This document shows positions 34,788 to 43,392 of a DNA stretch of 64,000 nt, piece by piece. This DNA is from an uncultured Clostridia bacterium. Its GTDB lineage: Bacteria > Bacillota > Clostridia > Oscillospirales > Feifaniaceae. Made by a program: the position numbers and the translations under genes. The DNA lies in assembly GCA_944376235.1 (NCBI GenBank), contig CALWCA010000004.1:124001-188000 (forward strand), written 5' to 3'. Within the stretch, counting starts at the first letter, position 1; each line of letters begins with the position of its first letter. Below the pieces are notes generated by a model. The model saw only the letters and a list, made by a program, of their open reading frames with translations. It searched no databases and was not told where the DNA came from.

Positions 34788-34827
34788 TTCAGCCGGAGGC
34801 GGGCGCATGCGCCCGCCTCCGGCTGAA
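34788..34827. repeat. Perfect 40-bp palindrome after ileS
   Basis: Bases 34788-34807 are the exact reverse complement of 34808-34827 with no loop, starting 15 bp beyond the ileS stop. In RNA it would fold into a hairpin of up to 18 bp. It lacks a U-run on the ileS strand. Confidence 0.8.
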
Positions 34828-34841
34828 GAGCGGAACGTTTC

Positions 34842-37634
34842 TTACAGGCTGCGTACCACGGCGGCGCAGCGCGGGCACAGCGTGGGGTGCTCGGCGTCGC
34901 TTCCCACCTCGGGCGACACCTTCCAGCAGCGCTCGCACTTCTCGCCGGGCGCCACCGCCACCTCCACCGTGACGCCGGGGAAGGCCTCTCCGGCATACCC
35001 CCGGCCGGCGCCCTTTGTGACGGTCACGGCCGAGACGATGAACAGCGTGGGCAGCAGGGCCTCGTTTTGGGCCACGAAGTCATAGATCTCGTCGGAGCAG
35101 TGCAGCGTGACGGCGGCCTCGAGGGCGGCGCCGATCAGCTTTTGTCCGCGTGCCAGCTCGAGCGCCTTCTTGACGTCGTCGCGCAGCGCCATCAGACGCT
35201 CCCACTTTTGCTCGTCGATGCCGGGGCAGGCGACGGGCTTTGGAATCTCGTTGTAGTTGACGCTCTCGGTCTCCACGCCCTCTTGGTGCGGCATGGTCTG
35301 CCAGATCTCCTCCGACGTGAAGCACAGGATGGGAGCCAGCAGGCGGGTCAGGGCGTCGAGAATCAGGAACATGGCCGACTGGGCCGAGCGGCGGGCGGCG
35401 CCGTCCGCACGCTCGCAGTAAAGACGGTCCTTGATGACGTCGAGATAAAAGTTGCTCATGTCGACCACGCAGAAGTTGTAAACCGAGTGGTACACCAGGT
35501 GGTAGGCGTAGCTCTCATAGGCGTCGGTGGCCTTTTGCAGCATGCGGTTCATGGCCAGAACCGCCCACTTGTCGAGCTCCTCCATCTGCTCGTAGGGCAC
35601 AAGGTCGGTGCTTGGATCAAAGTCGTAAAGATTGCCCAGGATGTAGCGCGCCGTGTTGCGGATTTTGCGGTAGACCTCCGAGAGCTGCTTGAGAATCTCG
35701 GGCGAGATGCGCACGTCGCTGGTGTAGTCGGCCGAGGCCGCCCACAGACGCAGAATGTCGGCACCGTACTGCGCCTCAATCTCGGCGGGGTCGATGCCGT
35801 TGCCAAGCGATTTGCTCATCTTCTTGCCCTCGCCGTCCACCACCATGCCGCAGGTCAGAACCTCGCGGTAGGGCGCCACCCCGCGCACGGCCACCGAGGT
35901 CAGCAGCGAGGACTGGAACCAGCCACGGTGCTGGTCGTTGCCCTCCAGATACATGTCGCTGGGCCACGACAGCTCGGGACGCGACTCCAGCACGCCAAAG
36001 TGCGACGAGCCCGAGTCAAACCACACGTCCATGATGTCGGTCTCCTTGGTAAATTCGGTGCAGCCGCACTCGCAGGCAAAGCCCTCGGGCAGGATTTCCG
36101 ACGCCTCGTGCTCATACCAGCCGTTGCTGCCCTCGCGGGCAAAAAGCGCCGACACGGCCTGAATCGACGCGTCGTTGATGATGGGCTTGTGGCACTTCTT
36201 GCAGTAGAAAATCGGGATGGGCACCCCCCACAGACGCTGACGCGAAATGCACCAGTCGCTGCGGTCGCGCACCATGGAGGAGATGCGCTCCTCCCCCCAT
36301 GCCGGATACCACTTGACCTTGGAGATGGCCTCGAGCGCCTCCTTCTTGAAGCCCTCCACCGAGCAGAACCACTGCTCCGTGACCCGGAAAAGCACCGGCT
36401 GCTTGCAGCGCCAGCAGTGGGGATAGGAGTGGGTGAAGCGGCGGGCGGCAAACAGAATGCCCCCCTCCTCCAAAAACTTGAGAATGGCCTTGTTGCTCTC
36501 CCACACGTCCATGCCCTCAAACAGGGGGCCGGCGTCGGCCGTCATGATGCCCGAATCGTCGACCGGACGCCACATGCGAAGGTCGGGAAACTGCTCCTTG
36601 AAGGCCTCGCATACCTCAAAGTCCTCCGGGCCGCAGGCGTAGGCCGTGTGGACGCAGCCCGTGCCGTCGTCCGCCGTGACGTGGTCGCCCACAATCACCG
36701 GCTCGTCAACGTCGTGCACCGGGCCCTTGACATAGGCGCCCAGCAGCTCGCGCCCCGGCAGCGTGCAGACCAGACGGGCGTCCTGCATGCCCCCCAGCTC
36801 CAGCACCTCGTGCGCAATGTCCACCGCCATGAAGTAGCCCTTGCCGTCCTTCTCGTAGACGCCGTATTCAATGTCGGGCCCAAGGCAGACGCAGGAGGAG
36901 GCCGGAATGGTCCACAGCGCCGTCGTCCATACCACGATGTAAATGGTGTCAAGCCCCGTTTTGGCAAAGAGCTTGCCTTGATCGTTTGTCACCTCAAGGT
37001 TGACATAGGCCGTCATGACCGTGTCGTCCTGATACTCAATCTCGGCTTCGGCCAGCGCCGTCTCGTCGTGCGGGCACCAGTACACCGGCTTGAGGCCCTT
37101 ATAGATATACCCCTTTTTGGCCATCTCGCCGAACACTTCCACCTGACGGGCTTCAAAGGCCGGCTCCATCGTGAGATAGGGCTTATCCCAATACCCCAAA
37201 ACCCCCAGACGCTTGAACTGCTCGCGCTGGTTGTTGACATAGGTCATGGCAAAATCGGCGCAGATTTTGCGAAATTCCGAGGGCGACACCTCGCTGCGGT
37301 TGATGCCCAGCTTCTTGATGGCCTGGCTCTCGATGGGCAGCCCGTGGGTGTCCCAGCCCGGAACGTAGGGGCTGGAATAGCCGCTTTGGTTCTTGTAGCG
37401 CACCACAAAATCCTTCAGGCACTTGTTGAGCGCGTGCCCCGTGTGAATGTCGCCGTTGGCATAGGGAGGGCCGTCGTGCAGAATGTAGGAGGGCTTGCCC
37501 TCGTTGCGCGCCATAATCCCTTCGTAGAGCTTCATCTCTTCCCACTTTTTCAAAATCAGGGGTTCTTTCTTAGGCAGCCCCGCCCGCATGGAAAATTCGG
37601 TTTTCGGTAGATTGATGGTGGTGTTGTAGTCCAT
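34842..37634 (-). CDS. ileS: Isoleucyl-tRNA synthetase
   Basis: A 930-residue class I synthetase charging tRNA-Ile. ATG 37634 has GAGAGGG 7 bp upstream. The HIGH-type motif is GPPYANGDIHTGHALN, the KMSKS loop is GKKMSKSLGN, the editing domain contains GTGCVHTAYACG, and a C-terminal zinc motif is present (EKCERCWK...CPRC). It is followed by lspA and rluD and preceded by divIVA, the usual Firmicutes order. The 79-bp gap to divIVA has no room for a T-box, so expression probably follows the operon. Bacterial (non-mupirocin-resistant) size and order. Confidence 0.97.
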   Translation of the reverse strand: MDYNTTINLPKTEFSMRAGLPKKEPLILKKWEEMKLYEGIMARNEGKPSYILHDGPPYANGDIHTGHALNKCLKDFVVRYKNQSGYSSPYVPGWDTHGLPIESQAIKKLGINRSEVSPSEFRKICADFAMTYVNNQREQFKRLGVLGYWDKPYLTMEPAFEARQVEVFGEMAKKGYIYKGLKPVYWCPHDETALAEAEIEYQDDTVMTAYVNLEVTNDQGKLFAKTGLDTIYIVVWTTALWTIPASSCVCLGPDIEYGVYEKDGKGYFMAVDIAHEVLELGGMQDARLVCTLPGRELLGAYVKGPVHDVDEPVIVGDHVTADDGTGCVHTAYACGPEDFEVCEAFKEQFPDLRMWRPVDDSGIMTADAGPLFEGMDVWESNKAILKFLEEGGILFAARRFTHSYPHCWRCKQPVLFRVTEQWFCSVEGFKKEALEAISKVKWYPAWGEERISSMVRDRSDWCISRQRLWGVPIPIFYCKKCHKPIINDASIQAVSALFAREGSNGWYEHEASEILPEGFACECGCTEFTKETDIMDVWFDSGSSHFGVLESRPELSWPSDMYLEGNDQHRGWFQSSLLTSVAVRGVAPYREVLTCGMVVDGEGKKMSKSLGNGIDPAEIEAQYGADILRLWAASADYTSDVRISPEILKQLSEVYRKIRNTARYILGNLYDFDPSTDLVPYEQMEELDKWAVLAMNRMLQKATDAYESYAYHLVYHSVYNFCVVDMSNFYLDVIKDRLYCERADGAARRSAQSAMFLILDALTRLLAPILCFTSEEIWQTMPHQEGVETESVNYNEIPKPVACPGIDEQKWERLMALRDDVKKALELARGQKLIGAALEAAVTLHCSDEIYDFVAQNEALLPTLFIVSAVTVTKGAGRGYAGEAFPGVTVEVAVAPGEKCERCWKVSPEVGSDAEHPTLCPRCAAVVRSL

Positions 37635-37713
37635 TGTTTGACCCTCTCTATTCATGATGGCGGCAACCTGCTGGCTGCCGCCGGGATTTCATCGGTATCA
37701 GGGGAAAGGGGCC

Positions 37714-38730
37714 TTACCGCCGCTTTCCCGTTGCAATGTCAAATTCGGTGCCGAATTCCAGCGAATCCTCCAGATTGAGCGAGTGAATGCCGCTGTAGTC
37801 GATTTCCTCCTCGTCAAGCGGCGGCTCGCCGGCAAGATAGGGGAGCGGCGCATCGTCGTCAAGCATCTCCACAACCATGGAGGAGGCCTGTCCAAAGGCT
37901 TCCGGCTCAGCCTGCTCAGGCAGACTGCCCTCCTCCTGCTCCTGCCGCACCGGCCCGTCCTCGGCCTGCTGCCCGGGAGCCTGGCCTGCGGCCTGCTGCG
38001 CCGCCACGGTCTGCCCGGAAGCGCTTGCCGAAGATGCCCCGGCTGCCTCAGGCGGCGCGCCGGCGTCTGACGCGCCGGCCTCCGGCCGGCCCTCATCGGT
38101 CGCGGCCCCGGCCGCGACCGACACGGCGTCGGCACGCGGCGGAGTAAATTCCATGGTCTTTTCCAGATCGGCAAGCGGCTCCTGCGCCTTGGCCTGGGCC
38201 GACGGCGCCGACGCCGCCCCGGTCTGTGCCAGACCGTCCGAGGGCCGGCCGGCATCGGCCTGCTGCGCCGGCATTTCCTCCTCAAAGGAGGGGATCTCCT
38301 TGATTTTTTCCAGATGGCTGCGGTAAAGGCTCACAAGCTGGCTGCGAAACTGTGTGACCTCCCTGCGGATGGAGACCAGCTCGTCGTGCTTGTCCTGAAT
38401 GCCGCGCTGCGCCTCTTCGGCCACCCGGCCTGCCTTGATTTTGGCGTCCTGCTCAATGAGCGCCGCCTGCTGCCTGGCCTGCGCCACGATGGTGTCGCAC
38501 ATGCGCTGTGCGTTGAGAATGGCGGCCTTGATGGAATCCTCCTGCTCCTCGTACCGCTCCAGACGGTCGAGCAGGACCTCCACCTTCTTGCGCAGTTCGG
38601 CATTTTCGTTGTAAAGCGCCTCGTAGTCAGGCGTTACCTCGTCGAGCAGCTTGTCCACTTCCGCCATGACGTATCCGCCCAGTCTCGCCTTGGAAAACTG
38701 GGCGTTGCGCAGCTCACTCGGTGTCAGCAT
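37714..38730 (-). CDS. divIVA: DivIVA domain protein
   Basis: A 338-residue coiled-coil protein that binds curved membrane at poles and septa. ATG 38730 follows GGAGGGGG. The membrane-binding start MLTPSELRNAQFSKARLGGY, with VDKLLDEVTPDYEALYNEN, is the DivIVA N-domain, followed by a coiled coil to about residue 165. The last 170 residues are Ala/Pro/Glu/Gln-rich low complexity, longer than in Bacillus (about 164 residues in total). It recruits division-site or sporulation partners; which ones cannot be told. Confidence 0.92.
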   Translation of the reverse strand: MLTPSELRNAQFSKARLGGYVMAEVDKLLDEVTPDYEALYNENAELRKKVEVLLDRLERYEEQEDSIKAAILNAQRMCDTIVAQARQQAALIEQDAKIKAGRVAEEAQRGIQDKHDELVSIRREVTQFRSQLVSLYRSHLEKIKEIPSFEEEMPAQQADAGRPSDGLAQTGAASAPSAQAKAQEPLADLEKTMEFTPPRADAVSVAAGAATDEGRPEAGASDAGAPPEAAGASSASASGQTVAAQQAAGQAPGQQAEDGPVRQEQEEGSLPEQAEPEAFGQASSMVVEMLDDDAPLPYLAGEPPLDEEEIDYSGIHSLNLEDSLEFGTEFDIATGKRR

Positions 38731-38829
38731 GATTGTCGTCCCCCTCCGGTCCACAGCTCGCAGAGCCTTTGTTTTTGTGTTTGCCCCCGCCTCAGAGGGG
38801 CCCTTGCAGGCATCCCCTGGCGGATTGCC

Positions 38830-39090
38830 TCAAAGAAGAATGCGGATGAGCTCCAGCAGCAGCATGGCGCCCAGCAGCGAAAAATCAAGCGGAGCCAGCG
38901 CCGCCGGATAATAGCGCGCCAGCAGCTTCCTCACGGGCGCAACCACCGGCTCGGTGAAGGTGACGGTGATCTGATAGAGCTGTGCCATGATGGGCGTGGC
39001 CTGCAGCCAGGACAAAATGGCCCGCAGCACCAGAGTCCACTCCAGCAGTGACAACAGCCAGTGAAGCGCCTGGATAAGACGAACCATCAT
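38830..39090 (-). CDS. yggT: YggT family membrane protein
   Basis: An 86-residue protein with two hydrophobic helices flanking a conserved loop (AILSWLQATPIMAQLYQITVTFTEPVVAPVRKLL), matching the YggT pattern. ATG 39090 has GGAG 8 bp upstream; a GTG three codons earlier is too close to it. It sits between sepF and divIVA as in most Firmicutes. The usual S4-domain gene ylmH between yggT and divIVA is missing. Role uncertain; osmotic or division functions have been proposed. Confidence 0.92.
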   Translation of the reverse strand: MMVRLIQALHWLLSLLEWTLVLRAILSWLQATPIMAQLYQITVTFTEPVVAPVRKLLARYYPAALAPLDFSLLGAMLLLELIRILL

Positions 39091-39165
39091 GGCAATCACT
39101 CCAAATTTTCATATTGCAAAAAGAGATGGTAACGGGGCGTTGCCCGATGCCCGCCCTTTGAGGCG

Positions 39166-39624
39166 TCAGAAAAAGACGCCCGTGCTCTCCAGCTCGTCGA
39201 GCAAATCCCCCATGATGTTGACATTGTAGGGGGTGATGATAAAGGTGGAGTTGGCCACCTTCTTAAGCTGACCGCCTCCGGCGTAGGCCACGCCCGACAA
39301 AAAGTCCACCAGGCGGCGGCTGACGTCCTTGTTGGTCTGCTCGAGATTGAGCACCACCGTGCGCTTTTCGAGCAGGTGGTCGGCAATCGAAACGGCGTCG
39401 TCAAAGCGCTCGGGCTTGACCAAAATCACCTGAAGCTGTGCCGTGGTGTGGATGTTGACCACCTTGTTTTGCTTCTTGCCGTCCAGAACCGACAGCTTCT
39501 TCTCCTCCGAGGGCAGGGGAGAGGGCTCCTCCTTTTTCGTGGGCAGGAAGTCCATCTCCTCGTCATCGTAGAAATCGTCTTCGTCGCTGCCAATCAAATC
39601 CTTGAATTTGTCAATCAGTCCCAT
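39166..39624 (-). CDS. sepF: Cell division protein SepF
   Basis: A 152-residue FtsZ-binding membrane tether. ATG 39624 (GGAGG 11 bp upstream) starts MGLIDKFKDLIG, the amphipathic membrane-targeting helix. An acidic linker follows, then the SepF core: VILVKPERFDDAVSIADHL, VVLNLEQTNKDVSRRLVDFLSG and NSTFIITPYNVNI. Since ftsA is absent from the dcw cluster here, SepF is the probable anchor of the Z ring. Located between yggS and yggT, the standard order. Confidence 0.95.
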   Translation of the reverse strand: MGLIDKFKDLIGSDEDDFYDDEEMDFLPTKKEEPSPLPSEEKKLSVLDGKKQNKVVNIHTTAQLQVILVKPERFDDAVSIADHLLEKRTVVLNLEQTNKDVSRRLVDFLSGVAYAGGGQLKKVANSTFIITPYNVNIMGDLLDELESTGVFF

Positions 39625-39682
39625 ACTTCCGATTACCTCCGAATCCGCGCCGCAGCGCGCGGCACCGTTGTTGTGAAATGAT

Positions 39683-40378
39683 TTATTTCTGATAGCTGCG
39701 CGGGCCGAAAATGGCCGTGCCAATGCGCACCATGGTGGAGCCGCAGGCGATGGCCTCGCGGTAGTCGCCCGACATGCCCATGGACAAAACGCATATATTT
39801 GTATTATCTATTTTTTTCTGCTGCATGTCAAGGAATAGATGATATAATCTCTCAAAATACGGCACGGACTGCGCCGGGCTCTCGGTGTGGGGCGGAATGG
39901 ACATCAGCCCCGTCAGCTCCAGCCCCGGCAGCAGCGCGAACTCGCGGGCCAGCTCCTCCGCCTGCGCGAAAGAGGTGCCCGACTTGCTGGCCTCCCCGCC
40001 CGCATTGACCTCCAGCAGCACCTTCTGGCACACGCCTTCCCTCTGGGCAAGACGGCTGAGCTCGCGCGCCAGCGACAGCCGGTCGACCGACTGGATGAGC
40101 TCCACCTTGCCCACCACGAATTTGGCCTTGTTGGACTGAAGATGGCCGATAAAATGCAGACGCGCACGCGCGTCGATGTGCTCGCGCTTTTGCACGAACT
40201 CCTGCACATAGTTCTCCCCCACGTCGAGGACGCCGGCAGCCACGGCCTCGTTGACGGCCTCGGGCGGGAAGGTCTTGCTCACGGCGACCAGCGTGACCTC
40301 GCTCTCGTCGCGCCCTGCGGCGGCGCAGGCAGAGGCAATGCCCTCCCTGACGCGGTTGAGATTGTCCGAAATGCTCAT
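39683..40378 (-). CDS. yggS: YggS family PLP-binding protein
   Basis: A 231-residue single-domain TIM-barrel that binds pyridoxal phosphate through the Lys in LVAVSKTFPPEAV and helps keep PLP levels balanced. ATG 40378 has GGGGGAG upstream. Other signatures are GENYVQEFVQK, LHFIGHLQSNKAK, SVDRLSLA and LSMGMSGDYREAI with GTAIFGPR near the end. It lies upstream of sepF as in many Gram-positives. A rare AT-rich stretch in the middle (39780-39850) encodes KKIDNTNI. Confidence 0.95.
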   Translation of the reverse strand: MSISDNLNRVREGIASACAAAGRDESEVTLVAVSKTFPPEAVNEAVAAGVLDVGENYVQEFVQKREHIDARARLHFIGHLQSNKAKFVVGKVELIQSVDRLSLARELSRLAQREGVCQKVLLEVNAGGEASKSGTSFAQAEELAREFALLPGLELTGLMSIPPHTESPAQSVPYFERLYHLFLDMQQKKIDNTNICVLSMGMSGDYREAIACGSTMVRIGTAIFGPRSYQK

Positions 40379-40636
40379 CGGTTGCTCCCCCTTTTTGCTT
40401 TTGTGTCTTTTGTATGTGGACGCGCACACGCGCGGAAAAAACCGTGCCGCAGGCATGTCGCAAAAGGCAGGGGCACGGCCGCCCGAGGCCTCTTCCCGGG
40501 GAAAGCCCCCGGACAGGAAGGCCCCGATGGGCGGCGATGTCACGCCCATGGCGCAAGCCCTTCAGACAGGAAAGCCCCGCCGGACGAAAAGCCCCCGCAG
40601 CAGCCCCGCTGGAAGGGATGGGACCTGACGGCAGGC

Positions 40637-40663
40637 AAGGCCCTGCCCTCAAAGGCAGGGCTT
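40637..40663 (-). terminator. Hairpin between the HlyD-like gene and yggS
   Basis: AAGGCCCTGCC pairs with GGCAGGGCTT around CTCAAA, 46 bp after the HlyD-like stop. No U-run follows on the minus strand. It may mark a partial stop before yggS. The 330-bp gap shows no other clear element. Confidence 0.5.
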
Positions 40664-40708
40664 CCCGGAGAGAAGAGCCGCAAGGCCCTTTCAAAAGCCT
40701 CTGTGACG

Positions 40709-41926
40709 CTATGAGATGATCTTGCCGTCGTAGAGGTCCTTGCCTCCGATGACCACCTCGTCGTAGAGCTTGAGAGCGCCGCTTTTGCCCGACTCCCACC
40801 TGACGATGGAGTGGCTCTCGTCGGCATACAGCACCTCGATGGGGCAAAATTCAAAGGTCAGCCCCGAGCGCACGAAGACCCCCACCTGCCCGTCGATGAC
40901 GCGCCGGGCCTCGTTGCGGATGCGCAGGCCCTCATACTTGGAGCGCACGATGGCTGCCGTGTGGCTTCGCAGCAGCAAAATCTCGTCGGTGATGTAAGTG
41001 GAGGAAAAGGTCAGGACGTAGCCGTCCTCCCCCGAGACGACGATGCTCTCAAGAAGGGCCGGGATGTCCTGCTGAGGCGCGTAGGAAAAATGCAGCGTGT
41101 AGGTCTCCCCGGCCTTCAGGCTGTCGGCAAGGGACTTGTCCGCCTCGCAGCAGAAATACCAGACGTAGTCCTCCACCAGCTTGCCGACGGCGTCGGGCGT
41201 CTCGACAGGCGCCGCACTGCGCAGCTCGTTGAGCATGGCCACCGTCAGCTTGCCGGCCAAATCGGAGGAATAAACGCTCTCGTAGCCGTCGCTGTAGTTG
41301 ACAAAAAAACCCGCCGTGTCGGCAGAAAGCGAGCGCGCCGAGCCAAGCTGCGCGCTCAGCGAGCTGCGCTGCGCGGCAAGCTCGCTGCGCAGCTCCTCGA
41401 CACTTGAAAAGGTGCCCACCGCCATCTGACGGCGCGCCATCTGGTAGATGAGCTCGCTCTTGAGCGAGGCCGCGTCGTGCCCGTTGCCCTCGTCGGCATA
41501 GGCCGACAGCGACACCAGCAGCGACGACAGCGAGGCGTCGATGTCGCTCACGCCCCCCATGCCGATGCCGGGACGGGCAAGCAGCATGTCGAGCTGCTCA
41601 ATGGCGTCGTCGAGCTCGGCGATCTGAAGCCCCGTCTCAAGCTGCTGCGCCGAGGTGTAGACCGTGGCCAGCAGCCCGCCGGCCGAGACGCGCTCCCCGT
41701 TTTCCTTGGCATAGCTCAGATAGCCGTCCGCCCCGCCGGCCAGCGAGACCGCGTGCTCTCTGCGCAAAAAGACGCCAGACACCTGCACCTCGTCGATCAC
41801 GCTGCCCAGCAGCGCCGGCTCGGTGACGTATTCGCTCTTCGACAGGGTGATGATTTGATAGGCCAGATATCCCACAACAAGACAAAGGGCAATGCGGGCA
41901 AACAAAGAGACCAGCTTTTGCTTCAT
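40709..41926 (-). CDS. HlyD-like membrane-anchored periplasmic-adaptor protein
   Basis: A 405-residue protein with one N-terminal membrane helix (ARIALCLVVGYLAYQII), a lipoyl/biotinyl-like half motif (GGADGYLSYAKENGERVSAGGLLATV), a coiled coil (about residues 90-190), and a beta-rich C-terminal half, the plan of membrane-fusion proteins. No ABC or efflux partner is adjacent. Related genes lie beside yggS-sepF in other Clostridia, I believe, so a wall or division role is as likely as transport. Assignment to the HlyD superfamily is from architecture, not from a strong motif. Confidence 0.7.
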   Translation of the reverse strand: MKQKLVSLFARIALCLVVGYLAYQIITLSKSEYVTEPALLGSVIDEVQVSGVFLRREHAVSLAGGADGYLSYAKENGERVSAGGLLATVYTSAQQLETGLQIAELDDAIEQLDMLLARPGIGMGGVSDIDASLSSLLVSLSAYADEGNGHDAASLKSELIYQMARRQMAVGTFSSVEELRSELAAQRSSLSAQLGSARSLSADTAGFFVNYSDGYESVYSSDLAGKLTVAMLNELRSAAPVETPDAVGKLVEDYVWYFCCEADKSLADSLKAGETYTLHFSYAPQQDIPALLESIVVSGEDGYVLTFSSTYITDEILLLRSHTAAIVRSKYEGLRIRNEARRVIDGQVGVFVRSGLTFEFCPIEVLYADESHSIVRWESGKSGALKLYDEVVIGGKDLYDGKIIS

Positions 41927-41983
41927 GAGTGTAACCGCTCCTCAAACAGCTTGCAGGGCCCGCACCCTTTCGTGCAAAGCCCC

Positions 41984-42265
41984 TTATTCGCCGCCCTCCC
42001 CCAGCAGAGGAACCGGGGCGGCCGGAATCATGGTGGAAATGGCGTGCTTGTAGATGACCTGCTGAATGCCGCGATCCTCCACAACCACGACAAAGCTGTC
42101 AAACCCACGGACAACCCCGCCCATTTTCACGCCGTTCATTAAAAATAACGTGATGCGCTGACGCTCCCGGCGCACCTGATTCAAAAAGGCGTCCTGCAAA
42201 TTGACGGGACGCGTCCGCGCCGCCCGGGCACATGAGCTCGCCGCTTCAAAACACTGTTCCTGCAT
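41984..42265 (-). CDS. hfq: RNA chaperone Hfq
   Basis: A 93-residue Sm-like protein; ATG 42265 follows AGGAAGG. The Sm1 region NLQDAFLNQVRRERQRITLFLMNG and the Sm2 motif YKHAISTMIP are complete. Residues 1-20 form an extra Cys/Ala/Arg-rich N-terminus (MQEQCFEAASSCARAARTRP), whereas most Hfq proteins begin a few residues before NLQD. It follows miaA, the canonical order. It binds A/U-rich RNA and small RNAs. Confidence 0.96.
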   Translation of the reverse strand: MQEQCFEAASSCARAARTRPVNLQDAFLNQVRRERQRITLFLMNGVKMGGVVRGFDSFVVVVEDRGIQQVIYKHAISTMIPAAPVPLLGEGGE

Positions 42266-42369
42266 GGTATTCCTTCCTCTCTTTTTTCGCGTGCGGCGCC
42301 GGGACAAGGCTGCCCCGCGCCGCCGACAGGATTTCATTAAGAATACCAAAATATGGATGTCAAATGCAG

Positions 42370-43386
42370 TCAAAACGTGTTGCGAAAGAGCGATATCATC
42401 TGGGAAAGAATGGAGTTGTCGTCCTGCCGGTCACGGTAGAACCAGTGGGTGTCGGCATGCCGGTAAAACCAGGTGCGCTGACGCTTGGCATAGCGCCGCG
42501 AGGCCTGCTTGACGGCGGCGACGGCGTCGGGCAGCGAGCCCTCTCCCCGCAGCAGGGGCAAAAATTCCTTGTAGCCGATGGCGGCCAGCGCCGTGCCGCC
42601 CTGCACGCCGGGCTGTGCGGCCAGCGCGCGCACCTCCCCGAGCAGCCCCTGCTCCATCATGAGGTCCACGCGCCGGTCGATGCGCTCGTAGAGCAGCGCA
42701 CGGTCGCGGTAGTCCAGCCCCAGACGCAGGCACCGGTAGGCGGGCTCGCCGCGCGCCCTTTGGGCCAGCTCGCTCATGGGCTGCCCCGTGCTTTCATAGA
42801 CCTCGAGCGCCCGGATGATGCGCCGGGCGTCGTTTTGATGCAGACGGGCCGCGCTTTGCGGGTCGACCTGCTGCAGGCGCCGGTACAGGGCGTCAAGCCC
42901 CTCCCGGCGCGCCTGCTCGGCAAGACGGGCGCGCAGGGGCTGCGCGTCGGGCAGCTCGGGATAGGACAGCCCGTCAAGCAGGCTGTCGGCATACAGGCCC
43001 GTGCCCCCCACCAGGATGGGCAGCCTGCCGCGCGACAGCACGCCGGCAATGCAGGCCGACGCGTCGCGGCAGTAGTCGGCCACCGAGTAAGGCTGTGCCG
43101 GGGAGACGGTGCCAATCATATGATGGGGCACGCCGCGCCGCTCCTGCTCCGTGGGGGCGGCAGTGCCGATGCGCATGCCCTTGTAAATCTGCATGGAGTC
43201 GCAGGAGATGACCTCCCCGCCAAGCGCCAGCGCCAGCTCCACGCCAAACCAGGTCTTGCCCGTGGCGGTGGGGCCCACGACGGCCACGACGGGGGGCTTT
43301 TGACACGCCGCCGGGCCCTTCTGCGGGGCGCCCGCCGCAAGGCTGTCCGCCGGGCCGGCTGCAGGGGTGTCCAGGGGACTGTTCAT
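42370..43386 (-). CDS. miaA: tRNA dimethylallyltransferase MiaA
   Basis: A 338-residue enzyme adding dimethylallyl to A37 of tRNAs that read U-starting codons. The P-loop GPTATGKTWFGVELA (about residue 38), CDSMQIYKGMRIGTA, the ILVGGTGLYADSLL stretch and RRYAKRQRTWFYRH near the C-terminus are diagnostic. About 30 extra N-terminal residues (Ala/Pro-rich) precede the core. The ribosome site GAGAGG lies inside the end of mutL (7-bp gap). The product is the substrate for MiaB, encoded upstream in the same run. Confidence 0.95.
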   Translation of the reverse strand: MNSPLDTPAAGPADSLAAGAPQKGPAACQKPPVVAVVGPTATGKTWFGVELALALGGEVISCDSMQIYKGMRIGTAAPTEQERRGVPHHMIGTVSPAQPYSVADYCRDASACIAGVLSRGRLPILVGGTGLYADSLLDGLSYPELPDAQPLRARLAEQARREGLDALYRRLQQVDPQSAARLHQNDARRIIRALEVYESTGQPMSELAQRARGEPAYRCLRLGLDYRDRALLYERIDRRVDLMMEQGLLGEVRALAAQPGVQGGTALAAIGYKEFLPLLRGEGSLPDAVAAVKQASRRYAKRQRTWFYRHADTHWFYRDRQDDNSILSQMISLFRNTF

Positions 43387-43392
43387 GGTCGG

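Noticed and set aside
34887-37610. 907-codon open frame on the plus strand opposite ileS
   Set aside because: Antisense shadow of ileS, which has complete synthetase motifs; the plus-strand product has no recognisable domain.
37635-37713. T-box leader for ileS
   Set aside because: The gap to divIVA is only 79 bp and has no specifier or T-box sequence, so this control is excluded here.
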